Origin: Pseudomonas cerasi
GTDB taxonomy: Bacteria; Pseudomonadota; Gammaproteobacteria; Pseudomonadales; Pseudomonadaceae
Assembly (NCBI RefSeq): GCF_900074915.1
Contig: NZ_LT222319.1
Coordinates: 4,621,001-4,685,000 of the forward strand
Length of the DNA: 64,000 nt
Reading direction: 5' to 3'
The notes beneath the pieces were generated by a model. The model worked only from the letters and a program-made list of their open reading frames with translations, was not told the origin of the DNA and did not search any database. A program made the translations under genes and the position numbers. The first letter of the stretch is position 1. Every line of letters begins with the position of its first letter. Shown here piece after piece: positions 8,723-16,795 of this stretch.

Positions 8723-8746
8723 GGCAGGCGCCATGCCTGCCTCTTT
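8723..8746 (+). terminator. hairpin between rpoN and hpf
   Basis: GGCAGGC (8723-8729) pairs with GCCTGCC (8735-8741) over a five-base loop, followed by TCTTTA. It is a short terminator-like structure 26 nt upstream of the hpf start and may give partial termination or processing between the two genes. Confidence 0.45.
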
Positions 8747-8771
8747 ATGCACTGGCAAAGGAGAAAGCTGT

Positions 8772-9080
8772 ATGCAAGTCAACATCAGTGGACACCAACT
8801 GGAAGTGACCAAACCCCTTCGTGAATACGTTGAGCTCAAGCTCAAGAAGCTCGAGGGGCATTTTGACAAGATTACCAACGTGCAGGTCACGATGACGGTC
8901 GAAAAGCTCAAGCAGAAGATCGAAGCCACGTTGCACATCCATGGTGGAGAGGTCGTTGCCAATGCTGAACATGATGACATGTACGCTGCCATCGACCTGC
9001 TCACTGACAAGCTAGACCGACAATTGCTCAAGCATAAGGAAAAGCAGCAAAGCATCCTCAAAGGTGCGGCAGCTCGCTAA
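8772..9080 (+). CDS. hpf: ribosome hibernation promoting factor
   Basis: A 102-residue short HPF/YfiA family protein starting MQVNISGHQLEVT, preceded by a strong AAAGGAGA ribosome-binding site. The beta-alpha-beta-beta-beta-alpha fold is recognisable (YVELKLKKLEGHFDKI, and HIHGGEVVANAEHDDMYAAI). HPF binds the 30S subunit near the decoding centre and promotes ribosome dimerisation in stationary phase. It lies downstream of rpoN as expected. Confidence 0.95.
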   Translation: MQVNISGHQLEVTKPLREYVELKLKKLEGHFDKITNVQVTMTVEKLKQKIEATLHIHGGEVVANAEHDDMYAAIDLLTDKLDRQLLKHKEKQQSILKGAAAR

Positions 9081-9090
9081 CGCCCAATTA

Positions 9091-9555
9091 ATGATCCGAA
9101 TTGAAAATATCCTGACCCCCGGCCGCTCCCTCGTGAACGTGCCGGGTGGCAGCAAAAAGCGTGTACTCGAAGAAATTGCCAACCTGATCGGCCGTGAAGT
9201 GCCGGGCATGGTTTCGGATACAGTATTCGCAAGCCTCGTTGCCCGGGAAAAACTGGGCTCGACCGGTTTTGGCAACGGTATTGCCATTCCCCACTGCCGC
9301 CTTGCTGACTGCAGCGAGCCTGTCAGTGCAGTCATTCACCTCGCTACACCCGTGGATTTCGACGCCATCGATGGCGCGCCGGTTGACCTGCTGTTCGTCC
9401 TGCTGGTCCCGCAAGCCGCTACCGATGAGCACCTGGAGCTGCTGCGCCAGATCGCCAGCATGCTCGACGACAAAGATGTGCGTAAGCGCCTGCGCAGTGC
9501 CGAAAGCGCCCAGGCGCTTTATCAAGTGGTGCTGGACGTGCAGAACGGAAACTGA
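9091..9555 (+). CDS. ptsN: nitrogen-regulatory PTS EIIA component
   Basis: A 154-residue EIIA-Ntr. The phosphorylated histidine is H68 in GNGIAIPHCRL. PtsN takes phosphate from PtsO (NPr) and regulates potassium transport, carbon storage and sigma-54-linked processes instead of moving sugar. The ATG at 9091 gives the family start MIRIENILTPGRSLV. It lies 10 nt after hpf and 2 nt before rapZ. Confidence 0.95.
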   Translation: MIRIENILTPGRSLVNVPGGSKKRVLEEIANLIGREVPGMVSDTVFASLVAREKLGSTGFGNGIAIPHCRLADCSEPVSAVIHLATPVDFDAIDGAPVDLLFVLLVPQAATDEHLELLRQIASMLDDKDVRKRLRSAESAQALYQVVLDVQNGN

Positions 9556-9557
9556 CC

Positions 9558-10415
9558 ATGCGCATGATCATCGTCAGCGGTCGCTCCGGCTCAGGCAAGA
9601 GTACGGCGCTCGACGTGCTGGAAGACAACGGTTTTTACTGTGTCGACAACCTGCCGGCAGGTCTGTTGCCGGAGCTGGCGGAACGCGCGCTGATCAACAC
9701 CGAACTCGCCGAACCGCTGCTGGCGGTTTCAATAGATGCGCGCAACCTGCCCAGCCATCTGACCCGTTTTCCGCAGATGCTGAATGAAGTACGCGCGCGC
9801 AATATTCAGTGCGACGTGCTCTACCTGGATGCAGACGAAGCCACACTGCTCAAGCGCTTCTCGGAAACCCGGCGCCGCCACCCCCTGAGCACGGCCGATC
9901 GTTCGCTGGCCGAAGCGATACGCGACGAGACCGCACTGCTTGGCCCGATCATCGATCTGGCCGACCTGAAGATCAACACCACCCACCTGAACCTCTATCA
10001 GTTGCGCGACGCGCTCAAGCTTCGCCTGCTGAACAAGCCCGAGCCAGGCACGGCGTTTCTGATCGAGTCATTTGGTTTCAAGCGTGGCATGCCCATCGAT
10101 GCAGACCTGGTATTCGATGTGCGCTGCCTGCCCAATCCCTACTGGAAGCCAGAACTGCGCGACCATTCAGGGCTTGAACAGCCTGTTATCGACTACCTGT
10201 CGGTGCAGCCTGATGTCGAAGAAATGTTTCAGGACATCTTTGCCTACCTGAACAAATGGCTACCCCGGTTTGCAGCCAGTAACCGTTCCTACGTTACCAT
10301 TGCCATCGGCTGCACCGGCGGACACCACCGTTCGGTCTACCTGACCGAGCGGCTTGGTCAGGTTTTGCAACAATCACTCAAGAACGTTCAGGTCCGCCAC
10401 CGCGACCTCAGCTGA
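9558..10415 (+). CDS. rapZ: RapZ, RNase adapter / nucleotide-binding protein
   Basis: A 285-residue RapZ (YvcJ) family protein with Walker A GRSGSGKST at residues 8-16 and the conserved C-terminal segment TIAIGCTGGHHRSVYLTERL. In E. coli RapZ guides RNase E to GlmZ to control GlmS; the target in pseudomonads is less clear. It lies between ptsN and ptsO in one tight operon. Confidence 0.95.
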   Translation: MRMIIVSGRSGSGKSTALDVLEDNGFYCVDNLPAGLLPELAERALINTELAEPLLAVSIDARNLPSHLTRFPQMLNEVRARNIQCDVLYLDADEATLLKRFSETRRRHPLSTADRSLAEAIRDETALLGPIIDLADLKINTTHLNLYQLRDALKLRLLNKPEPGTAFLIESFGFKRGMPIDADLVFDVRCLPNPYWKPELRDHSGLEQPVIDYLSVQPDVEEMFQDIFAYLNKWLPRFAASNRSYVTIAIGCTGGHHRSVYLTERLGQVLQQSLKNVQVRHRDLS

Positions 10416-10430
10416 AGGATTTTCACTGCG

Positions 10431-10703
10431 ATGCCCGCTCGTCAAATCACCATCATCAACAAACTGGGCCTGCATGCCCGCGCTGCCGCCAAATTCGTCG
10501 GCGTCGCAGGCAAGTTCCCCTGCAAGATCAGGGTCGGCCGCACTCCGGAGAGCATGGTCGATGGCAAAAGCATCATGGCCGTGATGATGTTGGCTGCCGG
10601 CAAGGGCACCGAGGTCCACCTGCACACTGAAGGTGAATTCGAACAGGAAGCGCTCGATGGCCTGGTCGAGCTGATCAACAACCGGTTTGATGAGGGCGAA
10701 TAA
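10431..10703 (+). CDS. ptsO: NPr, HPr-like phosphocarrier of the nitrogen PTS
   Basis: A 90-residue HPr-fold protein. The phosphorylation site is H15 in NKLGLHARAA, and the second conserved serine is S48 in DGKSIMAVMML. It relays phosphate from PtsP to PtsN. It is the last gene of the rpoN cluster and converges with the sod locus on the other strand. Confidence 0.95.
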   Translation: MPARQITIINKLGLHARAAAKFVGVAGKFPCKIRVGRTPESMVDGKSIMAVMMLAAGKGTEVHLHTEGEFEQEALDGLVELINNRFDEGE

Positions 10704-10727
10704 GCCCTCGGACAAACGCGGTATACG

Positions 10728-10862
10728 TCACCACAAGCCTTGCAAGTGCATCCAGCTCAGCCCATGGGCAACCAGTAGCGCCATACCCGCCAACAACAGC
10801 ACGCTACCCACTACCATCCGAAATAACCGCGCAGTACTGAGCGTAAGGAATCCGAAGCGCAT
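10728..10862 (-). CDS. candidate 44-residue membrane protein
   Basis: A small frame with ATG at 10862 and TGA at 10730-10728. The product begins MRFGFLTLSTARLFRM and has one hydrophobic stretch at about residues 17-33, ending GLSWMHLQGLW. It starts 28 nt after sodA in the same direction, so it could be the last gene of that operon. In P. aeruginosa this position holds a longer gene, PA4467; I cannot tell whether this frame is a separate small protein or chance. No strong ribosome-binding site is visible. Confidence 0.4.
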   Translation of the reverse strand: MRFGFLTLSTARLFRMVVGSVLLLAGMALLVAHGLSWMHLQGLW

Positions 10863-10889
10863 GGGCTGCCTTGGGTCCGGGTGCCAGGC

Positions 10890-11501
10890 TCAGGCCAGGG
10901 CGGCCTGATAACGGCGGGACACCTCATCCCAGTTGATCACGTTGTAGAACGCGTTGATGTATTCGGGACGACGGTTCTGATAGCGCAGGTAGTAAGCGTG
11001 CTCCCACACGTCCAGCCCTAGAATCGGCGTGTTGCCGTTCATCAGCGGGCTGTCCTGATTACCGCTGCTTTCCACCACCAGCTTCTTGTCAGGCGTGACG
11101 CTCAGCCATGCCCAGCCACTGCCGAATCGGGTCAACGCGGCCTTGGTGAACGCTTCCTTGAAGCTTTCGTAGCCGCCCAGTTGTTCGTCAATCGCCAACG
11201 CGACAGCGCCTGTGGGCAAGCCTCCCCCGCCCGGCACCATGACTTCCCAGAACAACGAATGATTGGCATGGCCGCCACCCTGATTGATCACCGCTGGACG
11301 CAGGTTTTCAGGCAATTGCTGGACACTGGCGACGAGTTTCTCGACAGACCAGTCCGCAAACTCCGTGCCTTCGACCGCTGCATTGAGGTTGTTGATGTAC
11401 GTCTGGTGATGCTTGGTGTAGTGGATTTCCATGGTTTGCGCATCGATATGCGGTTCAAGGGCATCGTATGCGTAAGGCAGTGCGGGCAAGGTGTATGGCA
11501 T
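10890..11501 (-). CDS. sodA: manganese superoxide dismutase
   Basis: A 203-residue cytoplasmic Mn-type SOD. Metal ligands are H27, H81, D164 and H168, the last two in the signature DVWEHAYY. The manganese-type glutamine is Q149 in NQDSPLM, whereas iron SODs place the equivalent glutamine near residue 70. Pseudomonads make this enzyme when iron is short; a Fur-box-like site lies upstream of the operon. It starts one base after the stop of the TPR-like gene 11503-11964. Confidence 0.95.
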   Translation of the reverse strand: MPYTLPALPYAYDALEPHIDAQTMEIHYTKHHQTYINNLNAAVEGTEFADWSVEKLVASVQQLPENLRPAVINQGGGHANHSLFWEVMVPGGGGLPTGAVALAIDEQLGGYESFKEAFTKAALTRFGSGWAWLSVTPDKKLVVESSGNQDSPLMNGNTPILGLDVWEHAYYLRYQNRRPEYINAFYNVINWDEVSRRYQAALA

Positions 11502-11502
11502 G

Positions 11503-11964
11503 TCAGTGTGCTCCGTAGAAAAGTCCGGAAGGGGCTGCCGAATGGCGTTGCAGCGCTGAGCGCGTATGCTCGCCGCTGCTGTTCAGCAACCGATGGGTGC
11601 GCGGGTATTCGCCATGTTCGCTGATGAAACTCAGCAGCTCGGCGTAGGTTTTGCTGCTATGACGCAAGGCCGCCTCGCGCAGGGCGGGCGGGAGGCGCTG
11701 ATCCTGCAGGGTCCGCAACAGGTGCTGGTGGATGGCACACAGGTACTCGGCGCTCTCCTCCGGCTGGCCCAGACTCAGGTGCAGATCCGCCAGGTTATGG
11801 TGAGAAATCACACAGGCCGCGACCGCTTCGTCGGCATCCGCCCAGCGTTCGAACAGGACTTGCGCCAACGCCAGCGCCTGAAGGTACAACTCGCGGGCCT
11901 CGACCCACTCGCCGAGATTGAAACAGCGATTGGCCTGCTCGATGGTGCGTTTCCAATGCTGCAT
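11503..11964 (-). CDS. TPR-like conserved protein of the sodA operon (orfX / PA4469-like)
   Basis: A 153-residue helical protein. ANRCFNLGEWVEARELYLQA at residues 11-30 reads as a tetratricopeptide helix pair, and HHNLADLHLSLGQPEESAEY as a second. It occupies the place of the orfX gene between fumC and sodA in P. aeruginosa, whose function is not known. GGAGG lies six bases before the ATG. The C-terminal tail (HSAAPSGLFYGAH) looks unstructured. Function unassigned. Confidence 0.75.
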   Translation of the reverse strand: MQHWKRTIEQANRCFNLGEWVEARELYLQALALAQVLFERWADADEAVAACVISHHNLADLHLSLGQPEESAEYLCAIHQHLLRTLQDQRLPPALREAALRHSSKTYAELLSFISEHGEYPRTHRLLNSSGEHTRSALQRHSAAPSGLFYGAH

Positions 11965-12027
11965 GACATACCTCCAGGAACGTTGGCTAGGCAGCGACCA
12001 TGGGCCAGGGCGTGGCGGTCAACCGCG

Positions 12028-12155
12028 TCAGGAACGCCTCTTGACGAGGTAATGCTCGATCAGCAGAGGCTCGTCGGTTTAAAGCGCACAACGAATCCGC
12101 AGACTCAAGCCACGCTGGTTTCCAGCTAAGACAACTCGTTCAAAGCAGACCCCAT
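12028..12155 (-). pseudogene. possible broken fagA (Fur-associated gene)
   Basis: An ATG at 12155, just after the Fur box, opens MGSALNELS and hits an in-frame TAG. Further on, the same strand encodes QRGLSLRIRCAL in one frame and then TDEPLLIEHYLVKRRS in another (12078-12028). The order and character of these pieces resemble the N-terminus of FagA, the first gene of the fagA-fumC-orfX-sodA operon. It would have a stop and at least one frameshift, followed by loss of the rest. The identification is from memory of the family and needs an alignment. Confidence 0.35.
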
Positions 12156-12171
12156 GATCGCAGTTCATTTT

Positions 12172-12190
12172 ATAAATGATATTCATTATT
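12172..12190 (-). promoter_or_regulatory. Fur-box-like operator of the sod locus
   Basis: ATAAATGATATTCATTATT matches the 19-base Fur consensus GATAATGATAATCATTATC at 14 positions and contains the inverted repeat AATGA-TAT-TCATT. The flanking bases continue the pattern (TCATT-ATTA-AATGA, then GATAAGAATCA), as in overlapping Fur sites. Iron-bound Fur would repress the sodA operon here. Operator role is inferred from sequence and from the known regulation of the P. aeruginosa operon. Confidence 0.65.
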
Positions 12191-12322
12191 AAATGAGATA
12201 AGAATCAACACAAGCCCGATCGCTTCACCGCCTTGCGCCGGTGAGCGTGAACATGCTTTGAGGGAAACGTAAAACGCGGGTTCGGAGGGAGGTTATTGGC
12301 GGTCAAAGCCGCAAGCGGATGG

Positions 12323-12401
12323 GTGACGCAGAGCGTCACGAAATGCATTCCCAAGCTGAAGCGTAGGGAACGATGATCGCAACTATCGTGCCCACGCTCT
12401 G
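12323..12401 (+). repeat. dispersed palindromic repeat, copy near pmbA
   Basis: The element begins with a perfect palindrome GTGACGC-AGA-GCGTCAC (12323-12339), continues ACGAAATGCATTCCC, and ends with an imperfect hairpin GGGAACGAT...ATCGTGCCC (12366-12393). Related copies occur in both orientations around 29164-29443, sharing GTCACGAAATGCAT exactly. Confidence 0.6.
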
Positions 12402-12436
12402 CATTTATAGGCACGATAGCCGGAATCGGGGGCCTG

Positions 12437-13783
12437 TCAGCTACCCGCTACGGTCATTCGCTCGATCAGTACCGAGCCGGTGCGGATGTTGCTGCGCAGC
12501 TCAAGATCGCTGCCAACGGCGACGATCTGCTTGAACATGTCGCGCATGTTGCCGGCGATGGTCACTTCCTGAACCGGGAACTGAATCTCGCCATTCTCGA
12601 CCCAGAAGCCTGCCGCGCCACGCGAATAGTCGCCGGTGACCATGTTCAAACCGCTGCCCATAAGCTCGGTGACCAGCAAGCCGCGCCCCATGCGCCGAAT
12701 CAGCGCAGCCTGGTCGTCCGAACCATGGGTGACGAACAGGTTATGTACACCGCCCGCGTTGGCGGTGCTCGGCAGGCCCAGCTTGCGGCCGGAATACGTG
12801 CTCAGCACATAGGAAACCAGATCCCCACCTGCCACGAATGGCTTGGCGAAGGTCGCCAGACCGTCGCTGTCGAATGCCGAACTGCCCATCGCATGCTTCA
12901 GGTGCGGGCGCTCATCGATGGTCATCCACTCAGGGAACAGGCGCTGACCCAGCGCGCCTTCGAGGAACGACGATTTGCGGTACAGCGTGCCACCGGAAAT
13001 GGCGCCGAGAAAGCTGCCGAACAGACCGCCCGCCAGTTCCGCAGCAAACAGCACTGGCACTTCACAGGTCGGCACCGGACGCGCACCCAGACGGCTTGCC
13101 GCACGCAACGCGGCCTTGCGGCCAATGCTCTGCGCATCGGCCAGCAGCTCGCCCTGGCGGTTGACGTCATACCAGTAATCGCGCTGCATCTGGCCTTCAC
13201 CCTCGGCAATCATCACACAGCTGAGGCTGTGACGCGTTGAGGCATAGCCACCGATAAAGCCATTGCTGTTGCCATACACGCGGCAGCCCTGATGGGTATT
13301 GAGCGTAGTGCCATCGGCGTTCTTGATGCGGCTGTCGGCATCGAAGGCCGCCGCTTCGCAGATCAGCGCTTTCTCGATGGCCTGCTCGGGCGTGATGTCC
13401 CAGGTGTGATAAAGGTCAAAATCCATGACCTCTTTGGCCATCAGCGCAGCGTCGGCCAGCCCGGAGCTTTCATCCTCGGAGGTGTGTTCGGCAATCGCCA
13501 GTGCAGCGGCGACCGTTTCACGAATCGCATCGGCGCCGGTTGCCGACGTGCTGGCCGAGCCCTTGCGCTGCCCGACATACAGGGTGATACCAAAGCCCTG
13601 ATCGCGGTTGAACTCGACGGTTTCGACTTCACGCTGACGGACCGATGTCGACAGCCCCTGGTCCACCGACACCGCGACTTCGCAGGCGCTGGCACCCTGA
13701 CGCCGGGCTTCGGCGATGATCTGCTCGACCTGTTCCTGCAGTTCGGGCAAGGCTTGTGGGCCGACGCTTTGGGTTGCACTCAT
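12437..13783 (-). CDS. pmbA: PmbA/TldE metalloprotease subunit
   Basis: A 448-residue TldE-type protein starting MSATQSVGPQALPE, with GGAGAAAG seven bases upstream; a short in-frame extension upstream is less likely. Family segments include QREVETVEFNRDQGFGITLYVG and the C-terminal glycine-rich part (MGSGLNMVTGDYSRGAAGFW). The subunit itself lacks the HExxxH zinc motif. It pairs with TldD to form a protease that trims unfolded peptides and, in E. coli, matures microcin B17 and degrades CcdA. tldD lies nearby at 14460-15899. Confidence 0.95.
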   Translation of the reverse strand: MSATQSVGPQALPELQEQVEQIIAEARRQGASACEVAVSVDQGLSTSVRQREVETVEFNRDQGFGITLYVGQRKGSASTSATGADAIRETVAAALAIAEHTSEDESSGLADAALMAKEVMDFDLYHTWDITPEQAIEKALICEAAAFDADSRIKNADGTTLNTHQGCRVYGNSNGFIGGYASTRHSLSCVMIAEGEGQMQRDYWYDVNRQGELLADAQSIGRKAALRAASRLGARPVPTCEVPVLFAAELAGGLFGSFLGAISGGTLYRKSSFLEGALGQRLFPEWMTIDERPHLKHAMGSSAFDSDGLATFAKPFVAGGDLVSYVLSTYSGRKLGLPSTANAGGVHNLFVTHGSDDQAALIRRMGRGLLVTELMGSGLNMVTGDYSRGAAGFWVENGEIQFPVQEVTIAGNMRDMFKQIVAVGSDLELRSNIRTGSVLIERMTVAGS

Positions 13784-13890
13784 GACTTTCTCCATCAAAT
13801 TCTTCTTTCAGCACAGGCCGAATACCGACCGGGCCGGACAAGCGGCCCACGACTGGTTATCATGGCGGCGTTTATTTGCGGACTGCCCCC

Positions 13891-14412
13891 ATGGTTGATT
13901 CTTACGACGACTCCCTCGACGGGGAGAAAAGCAAAAGCCAGGTCAAACGAGAGCTGCATGCTCTGGTCGACCTCGGCGAGCGACTGACAACACTCAAAGC
14001 CGATGTGCTGGCCAAGCTGCCGCTGACCGACGCTTTGCGCAAGGCCCTGGCCGAAGCGCCCAAGCACACGGCGAACATCGCGCGAAAGCGGCACATTCTG
14101 TTCATCGGCAAGCTGATGCGCGATCAGGACCAGGAAGCCATTCTGGTGTTGCTGGACCAACTCGATGCCTCCACTCGCCAATACAATGAACGTTTCCACA
14201 ATCTGGAGCGCTGGCGTGATCGCCTGATTGCGGGCGATGACGCCGACCTCGAGAAATTCGTTGTCGAATACCCCGATGCCGACCGTCAGCAGCTGCGTTC
14301 GCTGATCCGTCAGGCGCAACACGAAGTTGCACGCAACAAACCGCCGGCCACCAGCCGCAAAATCTTCAAATACATCCGTGAGCTGGACGAACTTCAACGC
14401 GGTCTGCGTTGA
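13891..14412 (+). CDS. darP: DarP (YjgA), 50S ribosome assembly factor
   Basis: A 173-residue DUF615 protein, almost entirely helical and highly charged (MVDSYDDSLDGEKSKSQVKR). It contains the conserved RKRHILFIGKLMR at about 68-80 and ends RKIFKYIRELDELQRGL. In E. coli it binds late 50S precursors. The ATG at 13891 is used; a TTG five codons earlier is in frame. It sits on the opposite strand between pmbA and tldD, as in other pseudomonads. Confidence 0.93.
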   Translation: MVDSYDDSLDGEKSKSQVKRELHALVDLGERLTTLKADVLAKLPLTDALRKALAEAPKHTANIARKRHILFIGKLMRDQDQEAILVLLDQLDASTRQYNERFHNLERWRDRLIAGDDADLEKFVVEYPDADRQQLRSLIRQAQHEVARNKPPATSRKIFKYIRELDELQRGLR

Positions 14413-14459
14413 TTTCGCCCTCGGGGCCGGCAGCAGAGGCAGCCGGCCCCGACTCACAT

Positions 14460-15899
14460 TCAGCTACCGGTGCCACCCACGGTGATCGCGTCGATTTTCA
14501 GCGTAGGCTGACCCACACCAACCGGCAGCGACTGGCCATCTTTCCCGCACGTACCGACGCCGCTGTCCAGCGACAGATCATTACCCACCATCGACACCCT
14601 GCTCATGGCTTCCGGCCCGTTACCGATCAAGGTCGCGCCTTTGACCGGCGCGGTGATCTTGCCGTCTTCGATCAGATAGGCCTCACTGGTTGAAAACACG
14701 AACTTGCCGCTGGTGATATCCACCTGGCCACCGCCCAGGTTGGCGCAGTAGATGCCGCGCTTCACTGAGGCGATGATTTCCCGCGGATCGCTCTGCCCGC
14801 CCAGCATGTAGGTGTTGGTCATGCGCGGCATCGGCAGGTGGGCATAGGACTCGCGACGGCCGTTGCCGGTACGTGCCACGCCCATAAGGCGCGCATTGAG
14901 CTTGTCCTGCATGTAGCCCTTGAGCACGCCATTCTCGATCAGCGTGGTGCATTCGGTAGGTGTGCCCTCGTCATCGACACTCAGCGAGCCACGACGCCCC
15001 GCCAGGGTGCCGTCGTCGACGATGGTGCAGAGTTTCGACGCAACCATCTCGCCAATGCGCCCGCTGTAGGCCGAACTGCCCTTGCGGTTGAAGTCGCCCT
15101 CAAGGCCGTGACCCACTGCTTCGTGCAGCAGCACGCCAGACCAGCCAGAGCCAAGTACTACCGGCAAGGTGCCTGCCGGGGCGGGAATCGCTTCCAGGTT
15201 GACCAATGCCTGACGCAGGGCCTCACGGGCATAGCCCATAGCGCGATCGTCGGTCAGGAAATAACGGTAGTCGGTACGCCCGCCGCCACCATGCCCGCCA
15301 CGCTCGCGACGGCCATTCTGCTCGACGATGACACTGACATTGAAGCGCACCAGCGGGCGCACATCGGCGGCAAGGCTGCCATCCGCGGCGGCCACCAGAA
15401 TGCGCTCCCAGACGCCGGCCATGCTCACCGAAACCTGCTGGATACGCGAGTCCAGCGCACGCGTCGCAACGTCGATGCGCTTGAGCAACTCGACCTTCTC
15501 GGCGCGGCTCAACACTTCCAGCGGGTTATCCGGGGCGTACAACTGCGCCACGTCCTGCGAGGTGAAAGCCTGCACGCGACCATTCTGGCCAGCGCGGGAG
15601 ATGGAACGCGCGGCCTGCGCGGCGGTGCGCAGTGCCTCGGCGGTGATCGCGTTGCTGTACGCAAAGCCGGTTTTCTCACCCGACTGGGCACGCACGCCCA
15701 CGCCTTGATCGAGATTGAAACTGCCTTCCTTGACGATCCCGTCTTCGAGCGACCAGGACTCGGAGATCATGCCCTGAAAATACAGATCGGCCGCGTCGAT
15801 TCCTGGCCCAGCCAGATCGCCCAGCACGGACTGCAGGCTGTCGAGGTTCAGGCCGCCGGGTGCCAGAAGGTGTTCGCTGACTGAGGACAGATCACTCAT
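14460..15899 (-). CDS. tldD: TldD metalloprotease subunit
   Basis: A 479-residue protein starting MSDLSSVSEHLLAPG, with GGAG five bases upstream. The zinc motif HEAVGHGLEGD (HExxxH) marks the catalytic subunit of the TldD/PmbA protease. Other family landmarks are the SSAYSGRIGEMVASKL region and the C-terminal GTCGKDGQSLPVGVGQPTL. It starts two bases after the nitrilase-family stop, so the two are probably cotranscribed from yhdP. Confidence 0.96.
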   Translation of the reverse strand: MSDLSSVSEHLLAPGGLNLDSLQSVLGDLAGPGIDAADLYFQGMISESWSLEDGIVKEGSFNLDQGVGVRAQSGEKTGFAYSNAITAEALRTAAQAARSISRAGQNGRVQAFTSQDVAQLYAPDNPLEVLSRAEKVELLKRIDVATRALDSRIQQVSVSMAGVWERILVAAADGSLAADVRPLVRFNVSVIVEQNGRRERGGHGGGGRTDYRYFLTDDRAMGYAREALRQALVNLEAIPAPAGTLPVVLGSGWSGVLLHEAVGHGLEGDFNRKGSSAYSGRIGEMVASKLCTIVDDGTLAGRRGSLSVDDEGTPTECTTLIENGVLKGYMQDKLNARLMGVARTGNGRRESYAHLPMPRMTNTYMLGGQSDPREIIASVKRGIYCANLGGGQVDITSGKFVFSTSEAYLIEDGKITAPVKGATLIGNGPEAMSRVSMVGNDLSLDSGVGTCGKDGQSLPVGVGQPTLKIDAITVGGTGS

Positions 15900-15901
15900 A
15901 T

Positions 15902-16747
15902 TCACTCCGAAGCAGGCCGCATGGCGTCCTGCGAAAAAAAGCGCCGGTGACTGGACACCGGCATCCGCGCCCGTATGGACGCCTGTTCTTGACTGTCTCG
16001 TGTGGCCAGCAGCACCGCTTCACCCTGTGCCTGCTCGGCCAGTACGCGGCCCCATGGATCAACGATGGCCGCGTGTCCGTAAGTCTCGCGAGGCCCCGGA
16101 TGGCCCCCGCCCTGTGCTGCCGCCAGCACGTAACACTGGGTTTCGATGGCACGCGCGCGGATCAGAATGTCCCAGTGCGCAGCCCCCGTTACCGCAGTGA
16201 AGGCTGACGGCGCGGTTATCAGTTCAGCACCGGCTTCACGCAGCGCGGTGTACAGCTCGGGAAAGCGCAGGTCGTAGCAAACGGTCAGCCCCAGACGCCC
16301 CACGGGCGTATCGGCTACCACAACACTGCTCCCATGAGCATAGTCATCCGATTCACGATAGCGGCCACGGTTGTCAGCGACGTCTACATCGAACAGATGC
16401 AGTTTGTCATAACGGGCCACCTGCTCACCGTGCTCGTCGATCAACAGCGAACACGCCGTCACCTTGCCATCCGGCCGATCATCCGGCGGCAGTGGCAAGG
16501 TTCCGGCAACAATCCATAACTTGAGGTCGCGAGCGGCCAGTTTCAACCATGGCAGGATCGGTCCGTGCCCCTGAGCCTCGGCACGACCGATATCGGCAAC
16601 GTCACGGCGCCCCATCGCGACGAAGTTTTCGGGCAGTACCGCCAACCGCGCGCCACCTTCAGCCGCCTGTTCCAGCAAACGCCGAGCACTGCTCAGATTA
16701 GCCAGTACATCGCTTTGGCTGACCATCTGAATCACCGCGAAAGACAT
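15902..16747 (-). CDS. carbon-nitrogen hydrolase (Nit1/YbeM-type amidase)
   Basis: A 281-residue nitrilase-superfamily protein with the full catalytic triad: E40 in VLPENFVAMG, K115 in RYDKLHLFDVDV and C157 in LTVCYDLRFPE. The family neighbourhood suggests a Nit-type omega-amidase or deaminated-glutathione amidase, but substrate cannot be read from sequence. The ATG at 16747 has AGGAG upstream and gives the family start MSFAVIQM; a 14-codon upstream extension is less likely. It lies between yhdP and tldD. Confidence 0.88.
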   Translation of the reverse strand: MSFAVIQMVSQSDVLANLSSARRLLEQAAEGGARLAVLPENFVAMGRRDVADIGRAEAQGHGPILPWLKLAARDLKLWIVAGTLPLPPDDRPDGKVTACSLLIDEHGEQVARYDKLHLFDVDVADNRGRYRESDDYAHGSSVVVADTPVGRLGLTVCYDLRFPELYTALREAGAELITAPSAFTAVTGAAHWDILIRARAIETQCYVLAAAQGGGHPGPRETYGHAAIVDPWGRVLAEQAQGEAVLLATRDSQEQASIRARMPVSSHRRFFSQDAMRPASE

Positions 16748-16795
16748 GGCAACCCGCTCCTGAATGACATGGCCACCACTGTACTCCATGAGACG

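Larger units (their letters stand above)
11965..12436. other. intergenic region with Fur box, possible fagA remnant and a dispersed repeat
   Basis: The 472 bases between the TPR-like gene and pmbA hold no intact gene. From left to right they contain a broken frame resembling the start of fagA (12028-12155), a Fur-box-like palindrome (12172-12190), an unassigned spacer, and a dispersed repeat (12323-12401). In P. aeruginosa the matching place carries complete fagA and fumC1 genes; fumC is not present here. Confidence 0.7.
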
